A DNA stretch of 6,883 nucleotides, from positions 1-6,883 of the forward strand of contig JAJXSV010000104.1 of NCBI GenBank assembly GCA_021784375.1. The letters run 5' to 3'. The first letter of the stretch is position 1. Every line of letters starts with the position of its first letter. Source of the DNA: Actinomycetes bacterium. Lineage in GTDB: Bacteria > Actinomycetota > Actinomycetes > S36-B12 > UBA5976. The position numbers and the translations under genes were made by a program. Under the pieces are notes generated by a model, which was given only the letters and a program-made list of their open reading frames with translations, ran no database searches and was not told the origin of the DNA. Below, in pieces: positions 1 to 6,734 of this stretch.

Positions 1-624
1 CAGCGGTTTGAGGGGAACGACCCGGACCATCCGGAATGGAAGGTCGACATCGCGACCTACACGGTTGCGGACGTCGCAACTCGGGTTCGCAAGTTCTTCT
101 TCGAGGAATGGGTACTCGCGGACACGGGGGCAACGGGCGGCCCGCAAGCGGATCCGTTGGGCCTCCTCATCGGAGGATACGGATCTCGCGATGAAGCTCC
201 CGCGGCCTACACGCTCTGGGTCAGTGCGGGTGAGTGTGCAGCGCCTCAGCAAGTTCTCGAGCACGCCGCCGGAGCTGTCTGGTACGGCCAACCGGAGGCG
301 CTGTCGCGCCTAATCCTTGGGTTCGGAGGGAATGCAGAGCAGGCATTGATCAATCTCGGTGCCGACCCTACCCTCGCGCCGCAGTACCTGCTTGAACTGC
401 GACGCCAGACCGAGGCCCCACTCATCGAGCCGCACCTGCCAATCCAGGATGCCATCGGGCTTGCAGACTTCTTCGTTGACACGACGATCAAGTTCACCCG
501 CTACTCACCGGGGAGTGACACGGTCGGCGGTCCAATCGAACTCGCAGTGATTACGAAACACGAAGGCTTCAAGTGGGCAAAGCGAAAGCATTACTATCCT
601 TATGAGTTGAATCGGGAGGCCTGA
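1..624 (+). CDS. Hypothetical protein, C-terminal part (5' end outside window)
   Basis: The reading frame is open from base 1 to the TGA at 622-624, giving 207 visible residues with no convincing start. A TTG at 157 is possible but lies inside the open frame, and the sequence before it reads as normal protein, so the gene very likely begins left of the window. I do not recognise the family firmly. Visible features are a glycine-rich segment (LLIGGYGS, near residues 54-61), a segment reading WYGQPEALSRLILGFGG (near residues 94-110), and a C-terminal stretch with VGGPIELAVITKHEGF followed by a basic-aromatic end (KWAKRKHYY). The alternation of short strands and Gly turns is faintly reminiscent of the Ntn-hydrolase/proteasome-like hypothetical proteins of bacteria, but this is only an impression. 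No signal peptide or membrane segment is visible in this part. It is followed closely by a small ORF on the same strand and converges on the betA end. Confidence 0.75.
   Translation, partial: QRFEGNDPDHPEWKVDIATYTVADVATRVRKFFFEEWVLADTGATGGPQADPLGLLIGGYGSRDEAPAAYTLWVSAGECAAPQQVLEHAAGAVWYGQPEALSRLILGFGGNAEQALINLGADPTLAPQYLLELRRQTEAPLIEPHLPIQDAIGLADFFVDTTIKFTRYSPGSDTVGGPIELAVITKHEGFKWAKRKHYYPYELNREA
614..619 (+). promoter_or_regulatory. Shine-Dalgarno sequence for the small ORF at 628
   Basis: GGGAGG lies 8 nt before the ATG at 628, inside the last codons of the upstream gene. It is the main reason for accepting the short downstream ORF as translated. Confidence 0.55.
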
Positions 625-627
625 AGC

Positions 628-816
628 ATGATTGACGATAAGACGCCGGGCATCAACGTCTACCACGCTGGCCCGCTTGGCCCCGCCGTTGTATTGGGTC
701 GCCAGGGCTCGGGAGAAGTGTCCACGACGCCTGCGCCGCCACGCCCGTCGCTGCCGCCGCTGGTCCTGAACATCCCCGCCGCGAGCGAAGCTCGAGAAGA
801 CCGTCGCGCCTCATAG
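628..816 (+). CDS. Small proline-rich hypothetical protein (62 aa)
   Basis: This is an ATG-to-TAG frame of 62 codons that begins 3 nt after the stop of the upstream gene and has a GGGAGG ribosome-binding site at a good distance. The pair therefore looks like a two-gene unit. I do not recognise the protein. The N-terminal third is mixed and polar with Gly turns. The middle is rich in Pro, Ser and Thr (residues about 32-48, TTPAPPRPSLPPL), and the C-terminus is charged (EAREDRRAS). It has no transmembrane segment, no cysteines and no recognisable domain, and it is probably largely disordered. The start and spacing argue for a real gene. Against it are the short length and the low-complexity composition, which GC-rich DNA can give by chance. 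Confidence 0.45.
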   Translation: MIDDKTPGINVYHAGPLGPAVVLGRQGSGEVSTTPAPPRPSLPPLVLNIPAASEAREDRRAS

Positions 817-940
817 TTGGTTCCAGCGCACCTGCACAATGCAGGCGGCGGCCCAGACGCCATCGCGCTCTGCGCCGGCCATACACGACGATGCCCCGAC
901 CAATCGGCCGGGGCATCGTCTTCGACTGACTTAGAGCCGT
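817..940. other. Non-coding gap between convergent genes
   Basis: This 124-nt stretch lies between the stop of the small plus-strand ORF and the stop of betA. It holds a short hairpin at 831-845 (CCTGCA, loop CAA, TGCAGG) and the strong 12-bp hairpin at 887-920, annotated separately. I see no promoter-like sequence or RNA gene in it. Confidence 0.6.
887..920. terminator. Probable bidirectional terminator hairpin
   Basis: A perfect 12-bp inverted repeat: GACGATGCCCCG (887-898) and CGGGGCATCGTC (909-920), with a 10-nt loop. It sits between two converging transcription units, 20 nt beyond the betA stop and 70 nt beyond the small ORF stop. Neither side has a proper T-tract, so it is not a classical Rho-independent terminator. 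U-poor strong stem-loops at gene ends are common in GC-rich actinobacteria. Its symmetric position suggests it serves both strands. Confidence 0.7.
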
Positions 941-2584
941 TTAGCCCTCGTGCTTGTAGTACTCCGTGGTCTGCGGCTCGGCGGGGTCCTTGCCCAGGAT
1001 GAGGTCGGCGGCCTTCTCCGCCACCATCATCACCGGCGCGTAGATGTTGGCGTTGGTGACGAACGGGAACACCGAGGCATCCACCACGCGCAGCCCGGTC
1101 ACTCCATGCACACTCAGGGAGTCGGGGTGTACCACCGCCAATTCATCGGTGCCCATCTTGCAGGTGCATGACGGATGCAGCGCGGTCTCGGCGTCACGTG
1201 CCACCCAGGCCAGGATCTCCTCGTCGGTCTCGACGGAGGGTCCGGGCGAGATCTCACCACCGTTGAATTCCGCCATGGCCGGCTGATTGAGAATGAAGCG
1301 CGCCTGCCGGATGGCCTCGATCCACTCCCGACGGTCATTGGGCGTCGACAGGTAGTTGAACCGCAAAGCCGGATGCACCTTGGGATCCGCGCTCTTCAAG
1401 GTGATCTCGCCGCGCACATCCGAATACATGGGGCCGATATGCACCTGGTAGCCATGACCACCGGTGGGCTTGGTGCCGTCGTAACGGATGGCGACAGGCA
1501 GGAAGTGGTACATGAGATTGGGCCACTTCACCTCGTCATTGCTGCGCGAGAAGCCGCCGCCCTCGAAATGGTTGGTGGCGGCCGGTCCCTTGCGGAACAG
1601 CCACTGCAGACCGATCCATGGCATGCGCCACTTCTGCAGCGCCGGCTGCATCGACACCGGCAACTTCGACGAGTACTGCACATACACCTCGAGGTGGTCC
1701 TGCAGGTTCTTGCCCACACCCGGCAGATCCTTGACCACATCGATGCCGAGCTTCTTCAGATCCTCGGCAGGGCCCACCCCGGAGAGCATGAGCAACTGCG
1801 GGCTGTTGATGGCACCGCCGCAGAGGATGATCTCCTCGCCGCGGATCACCTGCGTGTTGCCGCGAATCGTGACCTGCACGCCGACGGCCCGATCCCCCTC
1901 GAACACCACCTTGCGCACGAAAGCACGCGTGGTGATCGTGAGGTTGGGACGCTTGCGCACGGGCTTGATGTAAGCGCCGGACGATGACAGACGGCGGCCG
2001 CGACGGATGTTGCGATCGAAAGGCGCGAAGCCCTCCTGACGATATCCGTTCACGTCATCGGTGAGGTGGAATCCGGCCTGGCTGGCCGCTCGGAAGAAGC
2101 CCTGGAACAGGGGGTTGGTAGCGGGGCCCTTCTCCAGTTCCAGCGGACCGTCATGGCCGCGCCACACGCGATCGGCAACCGAGGTGTTGTTCTCCATGCG
2201 CTTGAAATAGGGCAGGCAATGTGCAAACGACCAACCATCACAACCGGGCTGCTCCGCCCAGCGGTCGTAGTCCATGGGGTTGCCGCGTTGGAAGATCATG
2301 CCGTTGATGGAGCCGGATCCGCCCAACACCTTGCCCCGTGCATGGTAGATGCGGCGGTTGTTCATGAAGGGCTCGGGCTCGGACTCGTACTTCCAGTCGT
2401 AGAAGCGAGAACCGATCGGATAGGTGAGTGCTGCAGGCATGTGGATGAAGATGTCCCACCACGAGTCCTTGCGCCCCGCTTCGAGCACCAGCACCTCGTT
2501 CGCGGGATCGGCACTCAGCCGATTGGCAAGCACACTGCCCGCGGATCCACCACCAACGATGATGTATTTGTAGTTCTTGGACAT
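941..2584 (-). CDS. betA: Choline dehydrogenase, GMC oxidoreductase family (BetA)
   Basis: This FAD-dependent enzyme oxidises choline to betaine aldehyde, the first step of glycine betaine synthesis. The 547 residues match the usual BetA length. The FAD-binding Rossmann motif is at residues 11-16 (GGGSAG, after a hydrophobic strand), with LVLEAG at the end of the second strand (about 32-37). GMC signature 1 is at 82-106 ([15 protein letters not shown] onward) and signature 2 at 257-271 ([15 protein letters not shown]). The segments [10 protein letters not shown] (69-78), [11 protein letters not shown] and YHFLPVAI are characteristic of BetA. The catalytic His is in HPSCTCKMG (His470), and the partner Asn is the second one of NANIYAP (about residue 513). 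I chose the ATG at 2584 because AAGGAG (2593-2598) lies 8 nt upstream; a GTG directly before it (2585-2587) is the alternative. It is the last gene of the bet/ABC cluster, 88 nt after the binding-protein gene. Choline is the expected substrate, but GMC specificity is only predicted. Confidence 0.93.
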   Translation of the reverse strand: MSKNYKYIIVGGGSAGSVLANRLSADPANEVLVLEAGRKDSWWDIFIHMPAALTYPIGSRFYDWKYESEPEPFMNNRRIYHARGKVLGGSGSINGMIFQRGNPMDYDRWAEQPGCDGWSFAHCLPYFKRMENNTSVADRVWRGHDGPLELEKGPATNPLFQGFFRAASQAGFHLTDDVNGYRQEGFAPFDRNIRRGRRLSSSGAYIKPVRKRPNLTITTRAFVRKVVFEGDRAVGVQVTIRGNTQVIRGEEIILCGGAINSPQLLMLSGVGPAEDLKKLGIDVVKDLPGVGKNLQDHLEVYVQYSSKLPVSMQPALQKWRMPWIGLQWLFRKGPAATNHFEGGGFSRSNDEVKWPNLMYHFLPVAIRYDGTKPTGGHGYQVHIGPMYSDVRGEITLKSADPKVHPALRFNYLSTPNDRREWIEAIRQARFILNQPAMAEFNGGEISPGPSVETDEEILAWVARDAETALHPSCTCKMGTDELAVVHPDSLSVHGVTGLRVVDASVFPFVTNANIYAPVMMVAEKAADLILGKDPAEPQTTEYYKHEG

Positions 2585-2592
2585 CACTCACA

Positions 2593-2598
2593 CTCCTT
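2593..2598 (-). promoter_or_regulatory. Shine-Dalgarno sequence of betA
   Basis: On the minus strand AAGGAG precedes the tandem GTG-ATG start codons. It is 8 nt from the ATG and 5 nt from the GTG, which favours the ATG as the main start. Confidence 0.7.
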
Positions 2599-2623
2599 GC
2601 CGGTCACCGTAGCCAAAACGGCA

Positions 2624-2657
2624 GTGGTTCCCCAGACCCAAAGGGCTGGGGAACCAC
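2624..2657 (-). terminator. Strong intercistronic stem-loop between binding-protein gene and betA
   Basis: A perfect 12-bp inverted repeat, GTGGTTCCCCAG (2624-2635) and CTGGGGAACCAC (2646-2657), whose loop can form three more G-C pairs (CCC/GGG around AAA). On the transcribed minus strand it follows the binding-protein stop by 15 nt, and a TTTT run occurs 7 nt after the stem (2613-2616). It may be a partial Rho-independent terminator that lowers betA expression, or an RNA-stabilising 3' structure for the binding-protein message. The U-tract is short and displaced, so full termination is doubtful. Confidence 0.65.
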
Positions 2658-2672
2658 CACATGGAACAGCAG

Positions 2673-3656
2673 TTACTTCAGCCAGGCGTCAACCTTGGCC
2701 TGGTTCGCGGCCACCCACTTGGCGGCAGCCTGATCGTCCGTCATCTTGTCGACGGTGATGTACTTGGCAACCAGGTTCTGGTCGTCATTGGTCCACGAGA
2801 AGTTCTTGATCAGCTTCACTGCCGGCGAACCGGAGTTGGCGAACTTCACGGAGACCACCTTGTTGAGGTGGTACGGCGGGTAGTCGCAGGCGATCTTGGC
2901 AGCAACCGCATCGCAGCCGGGGGTGTAGGCCGGCAGCTTGATGTGCACGAGCGGCACCTCGGACAAGAACCACTGGGGCTCGTAGAAGTAGCCAATGAAG
3001 GGCTTCTTCTGCGTTTCAGCATTGCGGAAGCCCTGGATGAGTGCCGCCTCGGAACCGAGGTACACCACCTTGAAATTGAGCTTCAGGTTCTTCATCATGG
3101 CTTCGTCGTTGGTGACGTATGCCGGATCGCCATCCGAGAACTGTCCAAGGTTGCCCGACTCCGAGGTCTTGAAGAGGCTGGCGTACTTGTTGAGGTTCTT
3201 CCAGTCGGTGATGTCCGGGTACTTCTGGACCATCCACGGCGGTACGTACCAGCCGATGATGCCTTCATTGCCCGTCGGCCCGAAGTCCTCGGCGACCTTC
3301 TGATCGGTGATGTACTTCTTCACCAGGTCGGTGTGGCCCCAGTTCTCGACAATGGCATCGATCTCACCGGTCGCGAAGCCCTGCCACGCCACCTGCTCGC
3401 TGATGTTCTTGGTCGTGACCGTGCACCCCAGCTGCTTCTCCGCCACGTACTTGATGACGGCCGCGTTGGCTTCATAGCCGACCCAGGGATTGATGGCCAT
3501 ATTGAACGTGCCGCAGGCTGCGGCGGACGCCGATGTGGTCGCCGATGCGGATGTCGTCGTCGTCGAGCTGCTGCTCGTCGACGCGGCGCCGCAGGCGGTC
3601 AGCACGAGCGAGGCTGCCGCGGCGATGAGCACACCGCCATGCAGTCGAATCGTCAT
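2673..3656 (-). CDS. Substrate-binding lipoprotein of a choline/glycine betaine ABC transporter (ProX/OpuAC family)
   Basis: This is the extracytoplasmic binding protein that captures a quaternary amine, probably choline or glycine betaine, and delivers it to the permease. It has 327 residues, the usual family length. The lipoprotein signal is residues 1-22, with a short basic start, a hydrophobic core and the lipobox LTAC (Cys22 would be lipidated). A Ser/Thr/Ala-rich linker follows (about 23-47), then the OpuAC-type fold. Family-typical segments are NPWVGYEANA (56-65), VENWGHTDL (103-111), the Trp136-to-Trp141 region, PFIGYFYEPQWF (219-230) and a C-terminal WVAANQAKVDAWL. Trp58, Trp106, Trp136 and Trp141 are candidates for the aromatic box that holds the trimethylammonium group. 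Cys248 and Cys257, and Cys48 and Cys78, could form disulfides. The ATG at 3656 follows GGAGG (3661-3665). The gene lies between the permease and betA genes, which favours choline as ligand, but the sequence alone does not separate choline from betaine or proline betaine. Confidence 0.9.
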   Translation of the reverse strand: MTIRLHGGVLIAAAASLVLTACGAASTSSSSTTTTSASATTSASAAACGTFNMAINPWVGYEANAAVIKYVAEKQLGCTVTTKNISEQVAWQGFATGEIDAIVENWGHTDLVKKYITDQKVAEDFGPTGNEGIIGWYVPPWMVQKYPDITDWKNLNKYASLFKTSESGNLGQFSDGDPAYVTNDEAMMKNLKLNFKVVYLGSEAALIQGFRNAETQKKPFIGYFYEPQWFLSEVPLVHIKLPAYTPGCDAVAAKIACDYPPYHLNKVVSVKFANSGSPAVKLIKNFSWTNDDQNLVAKYITVDKMTDDQAAAKWVAANQAKVDAWLK

Positions 3657-3741
3657 ACTTCCTCCAGTGCTTCTGACCGCGAGCGGTCATTGCCAACCAC
3701 CGGCCAGGCGACCGATGGAATCCTTGGGAGCGGTTGCCCGC
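3657..3741 (-). other. Intercistronic gap upstream of binding-protein gene
   Basis: This 85-nt spacer between the permease stop and the binding-protein start contrasts with the overlapping genes before it. It holds the GGAGG ribosome-binding site (3661-3665, only 4 nt from the ATG), a 7-bp dyad at 3674-3689, and most of a GNRA-loop hairpin at 3728-3743. I see no convincing promoter hexamers. Confidence 0.6.
3674..3689. promoter_or_regulatory. Palindromic dyad / small hairpin before binding-protein gene
   Basis: TGACCGC, spacer GA, GCGGTCA form a perfect 7-bp inverted repeat. It ends 17 nt before the binding-protein ATG and just upstream of its ribosome-binding site. As DNA it has the size of an operator half-site pair. 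As RNA it can fold as a 6-bp stem with a CUCG loop. Function is unknown; the position fits control of translation or protection of the 5' end of the processed message. Confidence 0.45.
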
Positions 3742-3743
3742 TC
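3728..3743 (-). promoter_or_regulatory. GNRA-tetraloop hairpin overlapping permease stop codon
   Basis: On the minus strand the RNA reads GAGCGG, GCAA, CCGCUC: a perfect 6-bp GC-rich stem closed by a GCAA (GNRA) tetraloop. It begins inside the permease TGA (3742-3744). Such compact hairpins can block 3' exonucleases or ribosome read-through between cistrons. No T-tract follows, so a terminator role is unlikely. Confidence 0.45.
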
Positions 3744-5712
3744 AGTGGCCGTTTCCGATGGCCGCACGAACACGCGGCTGGGAAGCGGCTTGGGTGATGC
3801 GATCGATGAGGATGCCCAGCACCACGATGGCCAGGCCGGCAGCCATGCCCTTGCCGCGCAGGCTGGACTGCGCGAAGCCGGCCACCACCAGGTAGCCCAG
3901 GCCGCCGGCTCCCACCAAGCCACCCACCACCACCATGGCCAGTACGTAGATCAGGCCCTGGTTGGTGGCGAGCGCGATGGCATGGCGGGCCATGGGCAGT
4001 TCCACCTTGGTGATGACCTGCCAGGTGTTGGCACCAGCAGACAGTGCGGCTTCACGGATGGTCTGCGGGACCCCGCGCACGCCGTCGGCAATGAGCTTGA
4101 TGGAGGCCGGTGCGGCATAGACGACGGCCGCCAGGATGGCGGTGAATCGCGTCGCACCGAAGAGGCCGAGGAAGGGCACGAGGTACACGAAGGCGGGCAG
4201 CACCTGCCCGGCGTCGAGCACCGGACGCAGGATGCTGTCGACGCGACGATTGCGTCCCATCCAGGCACCGAAGAAGACTCCCAGGATGATGGTGATGGCG
4301 GCGGCGAAGAAGGTGGCGGCCAACGTCACCATGGCATCGGACCAGAGACCGGTGCCGACGAGCACCGCCAGCAGAAGTGCACAGATCACGGTCAATTTGC
4401 GACCGCCGAACATGAAGGCGAGCACCAGTACCACGGCAGCTGTGAAGAACCATGGTGTGCCTACGAGCGCGGACTGCAAGGGGTTCAGGAACCAGTTCGA
4501 GATCAGGTCGGTGTACCAGCTGGTGGCATTCGACCAGTGCAGCTGCACCCAATCGGCTCCCGACTGCATGGCATCGGCGAAGGGTTGGCCGATGACATCA
4601 GAACCCTGGAACTGGGCACCGAAAACGGTGAAGTAGGAAACCAGGACCGCCACCACCACGCCAGCAAAACCGACGGACAAGCCCAGGCGTCGACGCAGGC
4701 GGGCGCGCGCGGCCTGCACAGACTCACGCTGCACCTTGGCGGCTGCGGCGGTGGTGGAACGGTCGAGCACGATAGCCATCACGACGATGGCGAGGCCGGC
4801 CTGAAATGAGGTACCGACGTCCAACTTCTGCAGTGATTGCACGACCACCTGCCCCAGGCCGGGCGCATCGATGAGGGCGGCAATGGTGACCATGGAGAGT
4901 GCCGCCATGATGGTCTGGTTCACACCGACCACGATGGTGCGCTTGGCCTGCGGCAACTGCACCTTGCGCAGCAACTGCCAGCGCGTGGTACCCAGCGAGG
5001 TGCCGGCCTCCACGGTGACCGTGGGGACATCGCGAATGGCAACTGCGGTGATGCGCAAGGCGGGCGGAATGGCATAGATGAGGGTGACGATGGTGGCCGA
5101 GGCCGGGCCGATCAGGAAGAAGAGCGCCACGGGCATCAGGTAGACGAAGGTGGGCATGACCTGCGCGAAGTCAAGGAAGGGCGTCATCACCTTCTCGAAG
5201 CGCGGGAAGAGGCCGGACAGGATGCCAAGCGGTATGCCGATGGTCAGTGCGATGACAACTGCTGCGATGACCAGTGCCAGTGTGTCCATGGACTCGGTCC
5301 AGAAGCCAAGCGCGCCCAGCACGTAGAAGCCGACGCCGGCCAGTGCCGCAACCCGCCAGTTCGCAGTGGCATACACCACCCAGCTGACGATGGCGATGAC
5401 GCCCAGCCACCCCAGCAGCGGGAACTGGTGGCCAGCGGGAGGCTGCGACAACAGGCTCTGCAGCGCCGCGACGAAGCCGTCGATGCCGTTGCGGATACCC
5501 TCCACGACATCCGACATGATCGGGTTGGTGTTGCGATTGGCGTCGATGGAGTCCATGCCATTGCTCAACCAGGTGTGGAAAGGCGTGAGGCTGGAACGGT
5601 CGAGCGGGAAGGTCCAGTTGCCTGCGAACAGACGCCCGAGCACCACCCACAGCACCAGCAGCAGCCCCAACTGCGGGCCACGTCGGGTACGCACACGCTC
5701 GAGCATCGACAT
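3742..5712 (-). CDS. Fused ABC transporter permease with two ProW-like domains
   Basis: This is the membrane channel of the quaternary-amine importer, with both permease halves in one 656-residue chain; a single ProW-type permease is about 280-350 residues. An N-terminal hydrophobic segment (about 14-30) is followed by an extracytoplasmic-like loop and further membrane segments. The first transport domain (about 140-320) has its coupling EAA loop at 235-256 (EAGTSLGTTRWQLLRKVQLP). A basic connector (about 326-343) leads to a second unit with segments near 344-362 and 422-455, and a second transport domain (about 458-640) with its EAA loop at 554-575 (EAALSAGANTWQVITKVELP). The matching motifs FAQVMPTFVYLMP and AGQVLPAFVYLVP show that the halves are paralogous. 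The ATG at 5712 shares one base with the stop of the ATPase gene (TGATG), so translation is probably coupled; an ATG two codons later is an alternative. The fused chain would replace the usual permease dimer and pair with two copies of the ATPase. Confidence 0.92.
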   Translation of the reverse strand: MSMLERVRTRRGPQLGLLLVLWVVLGRLFAGNWTFPLDRSSLTPFHTWLSNGMDSIDANRNTNPIMSDVVEGIRNGIDGFVAALQSLLSQPPAGHQFPLLGWLGVIAIVSWVVYATANWRVAALAGVGFYVLGALGFWTESMDTLALVIAAVVIALTIGIPLGILSGLFPRFEKVMTPFLDFAQVMPTFVYLMPVALFFLIGPASATIVTLIYAIPPALRITAVAIRDVPTVTVEAGTSLGTTRWQLLRKVQLPQAKRTIVVGVNQTIMAALSMVTIAALIDAPGLGQVVVQSLQKLDVGTSFQAGLAIVVMAIVLDRSTTAAAAKVQRESVQAARARLRRRLGLSVGFAGVVVAVLVSYFTVFGAQFQGSDVIGQPFADAMQSGADWVQLHWSNATSWYTDLISNWFLNPLQSALVGTPWFFTAAVVLVLAFMFGGRKLTVICALLLAVLVGTGLWSDAMVTLAATFFAAAITIILGVFFGAWMGRNRRVDSILRPVLDAGQVLPAFVYLVPFLGLFGATRFTAILAAVVYAAPASIKLIADGVRGVPQTIREAALSAGANTWQVITKVELPMARHAIALATNQGLIYVLAMVVVGGLVGAGGLGYLVVAGFAQSSLRGKGMAAGLAIVVLGILIDRITQAASQPRVRAAIGNGH

Positions 5713-6734
5713 CAGCCCTGCGCCCCCGCAATGACGGACAGGATCTCCTCGGCCGAGACGACACCCAGCAGAGCACCGTCATCCATCACGCGCACCGGCC
5801 CGTCGAGGTCAAGGACGGTGCGGGCCGCGTCACGGATGACCATGTTGGCAGGCAGCGCTGGCCCCTGAAGTTCGGCATCGCTGGTAGCGGGGCGAGCGAT
5901 CCAGCGCAGCGTGAGTACGTGCGACTTGGGGAAGTCGAGAACGAAATTGGCCACATAGTCGTCAGCGGGGCTGGCGATGAGTTCCTCGGGCGTGCCCACC
6001 TGTACCAGACCGCCGTCCCGCATGATGGCGATGCGATCACCCAGGCGCAGCGCCTCATGGATGTCGTGGGTGATGAAGACCATGGTCTTGCCCACCTCCT
6101 CATGGAGGCGGATCACCTCGGTCTGCATGTCACGACGGATGAGCGGGTCGAGCGCACTGAACGGCTCGTCGAAGAACATGACCGCGGGGTCCGAGGCCAG
6201 AGCACGTGCCAGGCCCACGCGCTGTTGCATGCCACCCGAGAGCTGTTCCGGGTAGGCCTGTTCGTAGCCCTGCAACCCCACCAGGCCCACGACCTCTTCG
6301 GCGCGCGCGTAACGCTGCTCCTTCTTGATGCCGTTGATCTCGAGGCCGAAGGCCACGTTGTCGATGACGCGACGATGCGGGAGCAAACCGAAATGCTGGA
6401 AGACCATGGAGAACTTGGTGCGTCGGATCTCACGCAGGCGCGCGGCGTCGGCGTGCAGCACATCCTCGCCCTGAATGAGCACTTCACCGGCCGTGGGCTC
6501 GATGAGCCGCGTCATGCACCGCACCAACGTGGACTTGCCGGAGCCGGAGAGGCCCATCACGACGAAGACCTCGCCCTCGCCGACATCGAATGAGACATCA
6601 CGGACGGCTGCGGTGGCGCCGGTCTTCTTGCGCAGTTCGGAGCGGGAGAGCATGGCGTCGGGACTGTTCACGATGGCTTCCGGATTGGGCCCGAAGACCT
6701 TCCAGAGATTGCGCACCGAGATAGTCGTCGTCAT
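5712..6734 (-). CDS. proV: Glycine betaine/choline ABC transporter ATP-binding protein (ProV-like)
   Basis: This is the cytoplasmic ATPase that drives the quaternary-amine importer. The 340 residues contain all nucleotide-binding motifs: Walker [10 protein letters not shown] (61-69), Q-loop Gln113 in [11 protein letters not shown], signature LSGGMQQR (165-172), Walker B VMFFDE (185-190), D-loop SALD (193-196) and switch His223 in ITHD. The N-terminal extension before the core ([10 protein letters not shown], residues 11-20, then a polar helix) and the sequence [16 protein letters not shown] are typical of ProV/OpuAA. The C-terminal 70 residues (about 271-340) look like one CBS-like unit, with [19 protein letters not shown]. 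ProV of E. coli has two CBS motifs and is about 400 residues long, so the regulatory end is reduced here. I chose the ATG at 6734 over longer in-frame starts because GGAAGGGG (6742-6749) lies 7 nt upstream and the extra residues would overlap the aldehyde dehydrogenase gene. The start overlaps that gene's stop (ATGA), and the stop overlaps the permease start. Confidence 0.94.
   Translation of the reverse strand: MTTTISVRNLWKVFGPNPEAIVNSPDAMLSRSELRKKTGATAAVRDVSFDVGEGEVFVVMGLSGSGKSTLVRCMTRLIEPTAGEVLIQGEDVLHADAARLREIRRTKFSMVFQHFGLLPHRRVIDNVAFGLEINGIKKEQRYARAEEVVGLVGLQGYEQAYPEQLSGGMQQRVGLARALASDPAVMFFDEPFSALDPLIRRDMQTEVIRLHEEVGKTMVFITHDIHEALRLGDRIAIMRDGGLVQVGTPEELIASPADDYVANFVLDFPKSHVLTLRWIARPATSDAELQGPALPANMVIRDAARTVLDLDGPVRVMDDGALLGVVSAEEILSVIAGAQG

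Noticed and set aside
157..624. TTG at 157 as the true start of the left-edge gene
   Set aside because: The frame stays open to base 1 with protein-like sequence (for instance VRKFFFEEWVLAD), so the gene more likely starts outside the window.
831..845. Short hairpin CCTGCA-CAA-TGCAGG as a terminator of the small ORF
   Set aside because: A 6-bp stem without a T-tract is too weak; the 12-bp hairpin at 887-920 is a better candidate.
653..916. Minus-strand ORFs opposite the small plus-strand ORF
   Set aside because: They run through the terminator hairpin, have Arg/Gly/Ala-rich low-complexity products and lack ribosome-binding sites.
1175..1987. Plus-strand open frame (270 codons) opposite betA
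   Set aside because: It lies entirely inside betA, has a His/Leu/Arg-rich product without recognisable features, and has no convincing ribosome-binding site.
2601..2609. CGGTCACCG near-palindrome before betA as an operator related to the dyad at 3674-3689
   Set aside because: The arms are only 4 bp and the shared core (GACCG) is short enough to occur by chance in GC-rich DNA.
3490..4809. Long plus-strand open frame (439 codons) opposite the permease and binding-protein genes
   Set aside because: It is antisense to two clear genes. Its product is rich in Gly, His, Asp and Gln with no domain, which is the usual reverse-strand image of GC-rich coding DNA.
4837..5868. Plus-strand open frame (343 codons) opposite the permease gene
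   Set aside because: Same composition artefact: a low-complexity His/Asp/Gly/Arg-rich product, antisense to a well-supported transporter gene.
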